DNA of 64,000 nucleotides, taken from the NCBI GenBank assembly GCA_003116995.1, contig BDSL01000002.1, forward strand, positions 2,316,001 through 2,380,000. Direction: 5' to 3'. Made by a program: the position numbers and the translations under genes. A model generated the notes under the pieces. The model ran no database searches. It saw nothing but the letters and a program-made list of their open reading frames with translations, and was not told where the DNA came from. This stretch comes from Yamagishiella unicocca. Lineage: Eukaryota > Chlorophyta > Chlorophyceae > Chlamydomonadales > Volvocaceae. Positions 58,208-64,000 of this stretch are shown here, one piece after another (position 1 is the first letter of the stretch; each line of letters opens with the position of its first letter).

Positions 58208-58400
58208 CTCACCTGTGTCCTCGCTGCTGTCTTATTTGGTGCATCGAGACGATGCCGAGAGCGCACTGACGGGAAGGTGTATGAACGGACACCGGCTTTA
58301 GCTTTCATCGCGCGGACTGGGGGGGGCATATGCGGGGAGCCGCGGCAGCGAGCCCAGCGTCTTCACTTGCGCATTACAGCGCTACCCGGCTTGGTGCGAC
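58208..58400. repeat. Dispersed repeat P, copy 2
   Basis: Second copy of the segment at 57347-57544, same orientation, with a few substitutions and short indels. It lies directly downstream of repeat Q copy 1. Confidence 0.85.
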
Positions 58401-58763
58401 ATCTCGCCGCCACGAGCTAGCCTCCGCTGAAGGTCTGTATAGGTAGCTCGTGAATGAGGGGATGGTGGGACGTGAGCTGTTGGGGGCGCGGGGCGCGGCA
58501 TCACATGGACACGCGTATGCATGCAACGTGCGGCCGCCGACCTTCACAACCATATCCAGTAGAAACGGTACATGTTGAACATTAACCGACTGGATGAGAC
58601 ATAGACAGCTATGAGCAGCAAGACGAACGGGATCCCCCGTTCACCCACACTACGAGGGACTGTCGTACGCGATAGTCGATTATATTTGGAGCCCTCTGGC
58701 ACAACGCACAATTAATACCGCACGGTTCCACAAAATTCAATACGTCCACGTCTGGAATGCAAA

Positions 58764-60439
58764 ATGTTCGGCCTGATATATAACTTTTACAAGTTCTGCA
58801 AGAAGAAGTCAGAACGCAAAGTTACGCTTGCACTCTTAGGGTTGGACAATGCGGGGAAGACAACCCTCCTCAATACAATTAAAGGCGAGTTACAAGAGGA
58901 GACGACCCCGACGTTTGGGTTCAACAGCTCGACGCTACAGGAGGGCAAATATACATTAGAGGTGTTTGACCTGGGAGGTGGCAAGACCTTCCGAAGCGTC
59001 TGGTCGAAGTATTTGGCGGAGGTGCACGCCGTCGTCTACGTCGTGGACGCGGCCGATGCGCAACGCTTCGAAGAGTCAAAGAAAGCACTGCAGGAGGTGC
59101 TGGAATGCCAATTTATGCGCGAGAAGCCAATCCTCGTCTATGCGAACAAACAAGACCTGCCTACGGCCTCCACGGCCGCGGAGGTGGTCAAGGGTCTGGG
59201 CCTGTCGACTTGCCGGAACAGCCACAACGTCTTCCCCTGTACCGCGAAGACGGCGGAAGGTGTAGACATCGACTTGCGGCTTCGGGAAGGTCTCCGCTGG
59301 CTTATTGGGTGTGTCGACCGCGAGTACGGGCGACTAGACCCCCGGGTCCAGGCGGAGGCTGAGGAGGTGCGGCAGGAAGAGGCGCGTAAGAAGAAGGAGC
59401 GAGACGAGCGGATACGGCTGCAGCGCGAGGAGCGGCTTCGCTTGCAGAAGGAGGAGGAGGATCGGGCCGCTGAAGTGGAGAAGGAGAACGCCCTGAACGA
59501 CGGCAAGGCGCCATTTCTCTTGGCGGTGCCCGCCTCGGGCCAGGTGGGGCCGCAACAAACGCTACAGCTTCCCCAGCAGCAGCAGGACACGGGGACGATG
59601 CAAGCGCAGCCTGGAGCACCGCCTCATACGATAGAAAGGTAGGCACGCTCTGGCCGCAGGGGGAATGGAATGTGGCCGAGGCCCGGCTCCCGAGCTCCAG
59701 ATCCCGAATAGCAACCCTGAGTGCCTGCTGCAAAAGCACAAACGGTCTCCACCAACCTGCGCGAGCTCCTGGCGCAATCAAGGTATCGGTGCATGTCTTT
59801 CGCGTCGCATCCACGTGCGTGACTACAACAGCACCCTGCATCGACCCACTCCACTGCACTCACGTGCCCTTCCCCCGCCCCCACGCAAGCTTCTCCCCAC
59901 GCAGCCCTGGGAAGCTGCCACCTCCGCGGCGGCGCGTGGAGGCCCCGCAGACTTCCGATCTGGGTCGGGCAGTTCCGGATCAGGGTGCAGCGCCGCCCCC
60001 GAGCTTCGGAGCAGGGGACAGCAACGGCGGCGCCCCGCCGCCTGCGCGAGGGACCCTGCCTCCGCTGGCTCCAGGCAGCTTGGCAGCGAGGCCTTCATCG
60101 GCGCAAAGCCGCGGCAGCGCCGAGGACGGCAGCAGCGGTGGTGCGGCGCCGTCAACGTCAGTGGTTGCGAGGGCGCCTTCCGCAGGCCATGGCAGCGTGG
60201 GGAGCTGCGGTGGGCGCAGCGGGTGTTCGTCCCCGGGGCGGCCGGGGTCACCGGAGGCACGAGGGGAGCCGGGAGCAGCTGACGGGAGCGACGAGCGAGT
60301 GAGTGGGCAGCAGGCGCAAAGAGCGCGGTTAATGGCAGCGTCCTCCGGCGGGATGGGGTCGGGGGGAGGGTCGGATGCGGGGCCTAGGGGGAGTTTTAGC
60401 TTGGTACACCAGAACAAGGTGGTACCAGTTGGCGGTTGA
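58764..60439 (+). CDS. ARL13: ARL13-type ciliary small GTPase
   Basis: Two exons: 58764-59638 and 59905-60439, giving 469 residues. The donor is GAAAG|GTAGGC and the acceptor is CCACGCAG|C, phase 2, making Ser across the junction. Without splicing the frame would stop just after 59638. The GTPase domain shows GLDNAGKTT (G1), TPTFGFN (G2), FDLGGGKTFRSVW (G3), NKQD (G4) and TAKT (G5). The DLGGG form, lacking the usual switch-II Gln, is a hallmark of ARL13B. A Cys (FYKFCKKK) near the N-terminus could be acylated. Residues about 198-245 are a long charged coiled coil (EEARKKKERDERIRLQREER). The second exon encodes a Pro/Ser/Gly-rich tail ending KVVPVGG. ARL13B sits on the ciliary membrane, where it acts as exchange factor for ARL3 and supports intraflagellar transport; defects cause Joubert syndrome in humans. 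Confidence 0.95.
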
Positions 60440-60692
60440 CGCGGATTCGGCACGTTGCTTCAAATATCGATATGCTTACATATGTACCGTGGGATGGTCG
60501 GGCAACTCGGGATGGGGTGGGGTCCAACGGTCTCAGAAATGGTTGAAGTGCGTCATGGCAGGCAGCCGCTGTCGTGAGGTGAATTGCATGGGCACGCCTG
60601 CATGATATGGTATGTGGAACAGCATACGGTATGCGGTCTTATCCCTGGTTAAAAGCTTCCAATCCGTGTGCCCATGCCACTGGGAGCGGCGC

Positions 60693-60697
60693 TGTAA
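60693..60697 (+). terminator. Candidate TGTAA polyadenylation signal for ARL13
   Basis: TGTAA lies about 250 nt downstream of the ARL13 stop codon. Support is the motif and its spacing only. Confidence 0.4.
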
Positions 60698-60808
60698 TGA
60701 CAGTGATAGGCAAACGCAAAGGCGGCGACGTGTAGTGCTTTGAAAGCACTAAGGCGATGCCTGCGCCTGTTGGGGATGCACAGCATGCGACCAGAGGCGG
60801 CGACCGTT

Positions 60809-60928
60809 CCATCATTGGAGGGCTTGCTCCATCATTGGAGGGCTTGCTCCACCATTGGAGGGCTTGCTCCACCATTGGAGGGCTTGCTCCACCATTGGAG
60901 GGCTTGCTCCACCATTGGAGGGCTTGGG
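60809..60928. repeat. 20-bp tandem repeat, six copies
   Basis: The unit CATTGGAGGGCTTGCTCCAC is repeated six times with only an A/C change among copies. It lies downstream of the ARL13 poly(A) candidate, in non-coding sequence. Confidence 0.95.
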
Positions 60929-61526
60929 CTGCACGGCCGGATGGCTGTGTGTTGACACAACCGCCCTGATACAGTGGGCCGGAGCCGTTGCTGCACGTCG
61001 CGGCCAGAGATTGTGGCTGCTGAGAAATTAAGGCCCGCGCGCATTGTTGAGCGTTGTTGAGTAGGTGTGCAGGACAAGAGACGTCGGCATTGGGGATCTG
61101 CCGAGGCCCTCAGTGCGATATGAGGGACGTGTATGCTGAAGCCATGGCCTCGCTGTCCTTAATGCAGCCGTGGGCTACTTGCATGAAACTTTCTCAAGTT
61201 CGGTACAGCAGCAGAGCTGTTCAGGGGATGGCGGATGCTGGTGGGTTTCATTACACGTGCACCGACGCCGCCCCGGTGCGGACCGACGCCCCGTATGGTG
61301 ATTGACGGAACAAGCATACCGATCCAATATTGAGGACGCAAAACGACAGAGTACGCGTCGTCTTACGCGTCTGGCACTACAATCTTCAGCTACAGAGCCC
61401 ATTGCATGTGAAAGAGCAAGACTAGACATGCATATGCATTTTATATGGATGCAACACAAGCAGCGTCGGATTACCTCAATCACAATCGAGTGTAGCATTC
61501 CAGGTATGTGGATGCGCCACGCCAGG

Positions 61527-61883
61527 GGCTTGTTCGAGATGAAGGTGTTCGCCTTCGAAACTCCTTAGCTGAGAATTGCGACGGCCTAAAGTACGCTCGC
61601 TGCCAGCCTTATTCGTTGCTGCAGCCGTGGTCGGCCAGATCTGGCGGGCTGAGCACTGATCGCCGTGCAGCCACGAGATAACGATTGTTGGTACCCAGAA
61701 CTGCCACATCTGCTCACCCTTGCTTGACATCCGGGATCAGATCTATACTCAGGGACGGCAAACGGACAAACCGAACTGTGAAATAATAGACACGCTCATC
61801 TGACACCAGGGTTCTGGTGTTCTAGCCAGGGGCCTCATTGGCAAACACACACCAGACTCCCGGTGGTTGTTGTAATCGTTACA
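61527..61883. mobile_element. Repeat Q, copy 2: candidate non-autonomous terminal-inverted-repeat element
   Basis: The left part aligns with copy 1 from AGGGGCTTGTTC onward. The right end is GGTTGTTGTAATCGTTACA, the inverse complement of the left end of copy 1. Together the copies suggest an element of about 300-360 bp bounded by a 19-bp inverted repeat. An internal stretch (about 61583-61640) is absent from copy 1. Confidence 0.55.
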
Positions 61884-62129
61884 GCATATCAACCCCGATC
61901 ACTGCGTCTATTTGGCGCTCTTCTTGCCGCACCGCCCGTCAGCCAGACGCTGTCGGCTACACCTACGTGGCGGCGCTCCACGGATTCATCGATTGCGGGG
62001 CCTCCTAAGTGGGTTGGTGTTCGGTTCCTGATAGGGGAGCCTATAGCGCAACTTCCCCGTGGGGTGCTAGCTGCTGCTGTTTTTGTCTCTTTGCAAAAAC
62101 AGCAGCAGCCGTTGACTGGTAGTAAAAAC

Positions 62130-62252
62130 TGTTGGCTAGTATTGTGGTGGTTTGCCTTAGTTCCGTGGAGTTGGGTTTCGATATCTTTCGTCTCCTTCAG
62201 TGTCAGGTGATGTGCCCGATGGTTCTGCCTTTTGGTCTGGAACCCACTGTAA
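62130..62252. repeat. Dispersed repeat R, copy 2
   Basis: Matches the 57690-57826 region. It ends AACCCACTGTAACAGTTAC and then continues into unrelated sequence instead of repeat Q. Confidence 0.75.
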
Positions 62253-63136
62253 CAGTTACTATTAGTCCGCAATCAAACTGGATGCGGTGATGGTTCGCCT
62301 CGCAGGACATCAGTTCCTACAGCGCTGGTGGCAACAGCATGGCACCTTTGGCCACACCTACTTCGTGATCTACTCCTTCCATACCCTCCACCGCTCCACG
62401 CATACCTCACTTTCCCCGGCCCGCAACCTTAGCTGTACCCCGCCTGCGCCTCCTGGGTCCTTGTCCCGCTTCGCTTCGCCCTTGTTGCTCTACAGGGCAC
62501 CCGCAAGCAAGGCGCCCCGGATCTTACCTCTCCGCAAGCTCTGCATACCTGAAGAAGCACTTCCGGTCGAAAGCAGACGCATGAAGTCAAAAGACACCGG
62601 CCGTGCAGCAAGCGTGAATGTACGACAGCCGAAGAATCCCGACATGACATGCGCCCGGTGGCTCTACCTTCATAAGCTTGTGTCCGAGCGACCCGTGGAC
62701 CGCTACACTGGCCTCTAAACCATAGAGAAATTAGGAAACATCATCTCTTCCCTTGCTACAGCGAGCCTTCGTACAGGCTTTCGTAGCGTGCACTGCTACA
62801 CCCCATAACCAGACCGAATAATCCTCCGCACATGTAGATATGGATCCAGATGTGCCGGCGACATATAGGCACATGTACATGCATGAGACTTGAGCAGTTA
62901 CGCGGGCCGGCAAGCGCCGCTGCCTCCATGGCGTCCTTTTCGACAGGCGGCCTGACACGCCGCCGCCTTCGGCAGCTCCGGCTTGACATTTCTAACGATG
63001 GCCCAGTCTTATCATTGTGTAACGGCCCGATCACAAGGTTTCGTAAAGAGCTCCATCTTTGTTCGAATTGCGGTGTGCGGTCGCTTCCCGTCGCGCAATG
63101 TTCTCCAGTGCGTGGGCGGCCACTCGCTGCACATAG

Positions 63137-64000
63137 CTAGTCGAAGTGTACAATGTACTCGGCGTATGCCTGCGTGTTGTCGAACACCGCGACGATCAGG
63201 TTGTCGCCCAGGGCGCCGCCCACATCCCAGGCCGGGTCCACGGCGGCGCCAGCCGCTTGCCCCTGAAGCTGCGGGGCGAGCAGCAGCAGACCCGGTGTGT
63301 TCGTGTTGCCCATATGCACCGAATCTGCCCCCCCTGGAGGCTTTCGCATGCCCGGTGCGCCGAGCGCCATGCGGCCCAGCACCACACGACACAGCATCAT
63401 GGCACCACGCTTGCCAGGGAAGGAGGCAGCAGCGGCAGTTGGCTTCTTGGGCGCCTTTGCGCGAGTCGGCTGTGCTGCCGGCGTAGGCAGGCCCATCCAA
63501 CCTGCAGGGGACATTCGGGGCGATGCCGGCAGGATCATCAGCGTTAGACAGGTACACCGCGTTGGACGTGTTATCCATTACGCCACCTGAACACCTGTAC
63601 GTCACTGGCGCGTCAGCTACGCGTCACCGCCGCATAACCTCATCTACAGCCCACCGCAGCCCTGGGCTCCCTGGGTGGTAGAGGAGGTTATGCGGCTGTG
63701 ACACATAGCTGACGTACGTACCAGTGAAGTACATGTAGTGTACAGCTAAGATACAGGTGTTGTGTCGGAGGGTTACTTGCTGCGAAAACGGTGGTTAGTT
63801 CAGGGGGGATGGGCACATAACGGGCACGACACCAATCGGCGAGAGGTATAAGGTACAGGCGGCTTCCTTCTTCCCCGCCACCCTTTTCCCCACCGCCCAC
63901 AACCCACCCTCAGCGTCCGTACCGTGGGTAGCGGGCGCGGTGTTCTGGGCGAAGAGAGACCATCCCGGCATGTTGGCGGCAACAGGAGCACCCATGCCTG
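63137..64000 (-). CDS. PARP-type ADP-ribosyltransferase, C-terminal part (truncated by window edge)
   Basis: Two exons are visible: 64000-63923 (continuing beyond the window) and 63501-63137. The junction is CCCACG|GTACGG to CCTGCAG|GT, phase 1, making Gly. The joined sequence reads SLFAQNTAPATHGW, then a Lys/Pro/Ala-rich insert, then MMLCRVVLGRMALG, KPPGGADSVHMG and VFDNTQAYAEYIVHFD at the C-terminus. This order of beta-strand motifs is the PARP catalytic fold. The Glu in YAEYIVHF aligns with the catalytic Glu of PARP1. In the FAQN motif a Leu stands where the usual triad Tyr sits. The His of the triad and all regulatory domains lie outside the window, so subfamily and activity type cannot be set. 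Confidence 0.78.

Larger units (their letters stand above)
56272..58763. other. Intergenic with repeat copies; 3' UTR of VHS/GAT gene and 5' region of ARL13
   Basis: No coding region is recognised. The left part probably holds the VHS/GAT 3' UTR; a TGTAA occurs at 57303-57307. From about 57347 the sequence is made of repeats shared with 58.2 kb and 61.5-62.3 kb. The last ~350 bp before 58764 are unique and presumably hold the ARL13 promoter. Confidence 0.5.
60440..63136. other. Intergenic, repeat-rich, no gene recognised
   Basis: About 2.7 kb between the convergent ARL13 and PARP-type genes. Contents are a 20-bp tandem array, repeat Q copy 2, repeat R copy 2 and unique sequence. A 143-codon open frame at 62287-62718 begins just after repeat R but has no recognisable domain. 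Confidence 0.5.

Noticed and set aside
59639..59642. Stop codon directly after the first ARL13 exon as the true C-terminus
   Set aside because: The TAG lies inside a donor site (AAAG|GTAGGC). A phase-2 acceptor at 59905 opens a 178-codon Pro-rich tail like that of other ARL13 proteins.
1..64000. Possible prokaryotic gene cluster, prophage or CRISPR array
   Set aside because: All credible genes have spliceosomal introns and eukaryotic domain content, and the tandem repeats lack the spacer structure of CRISPR arrays.

Overview
This window looks like nuclear DNA from a volvocine/chlamydomonadalean green alga. The genes are GC-rich and carry short introns (about 100-400 bp) with clean GT/AG borders. 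Coding regions are stuffed with Ala, Pro, Gln and Gly homopolymers. TGTAA motifs lie downstream of several stops, and there is a giant Pro/Ser/Thr-rich wall- or flagellum-type glycoprotein gene. A ciliary ARL13-type GTPase fits a flagellated alga. All exon models below were built by reading splice borders and checking that codon phase carries across every junction; no transcript evidence or database search was available.

Layout, left to right. 250-5092 (-): an RS-domain protein with a long Pro/Gln repeat. 5.1-7.45 kb: no gene seen. 7452-16377 (-): a six-exon, 2568-residue secreted/membrane hydroxyproline-rich-type glycoprotein with two repeat shafts and a C-terminal membrane anchor. 16.4-19.5 kb: no gene seen. 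19569-21859 (+): a small protein, possibly with a membrane segment. 21986-27698 (+): a five-exon, 1602-residue alpha-helical protein of unknown function. 27.7-30.1 kb: no gene seen. About 30107-32261 (-): an unrecognised Gln/Ala-rich protein. 32.3-35.9 kb: no gene seen. 35904-37906 (+): a STRAP/UNRIP WD40 protein. 37.9-40.9 kb: no gene seen. 40902-45564 (-): a ribonuclease-inhibitor-type leucine-rich-repeat protein with a putative organelle-targeting N-terminus and a transmembrane helix. 45798-48679 (-): an FtsJ/RrmJ 2'-O-ribose methyltransferase. About 49213-56271 (+): a VHS+GAT (TOM1/TOL-like) endosomal sorting protein, divergent from the methyltransferase. 58764-60439 (+): ARL13, in a neighbourhood of related repeat copies. 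63137 to the window edge (-): the 3' end of a PARP-type ADP-ribosyltransferase.

The genes do not form a pathway cluster. They are ordinary, independently transcribed eukaryotic genes for RNA processing (STRAP, RS protein, FtsJ), trafficking and cilium function (VHS/GAT, ARL13), surface glycoprotein, LRR scaffold and ADP-ribosylation. The intergenic stretches of 2-4 kb hold degenerate, lower-GC sequence and minisatellites, plus one repeat family with a possible terminal inverted repeat at 57.3-62.3 kb. I found no tRNA or rRNA gene, CRISPR array or prokaryotic-style operon.
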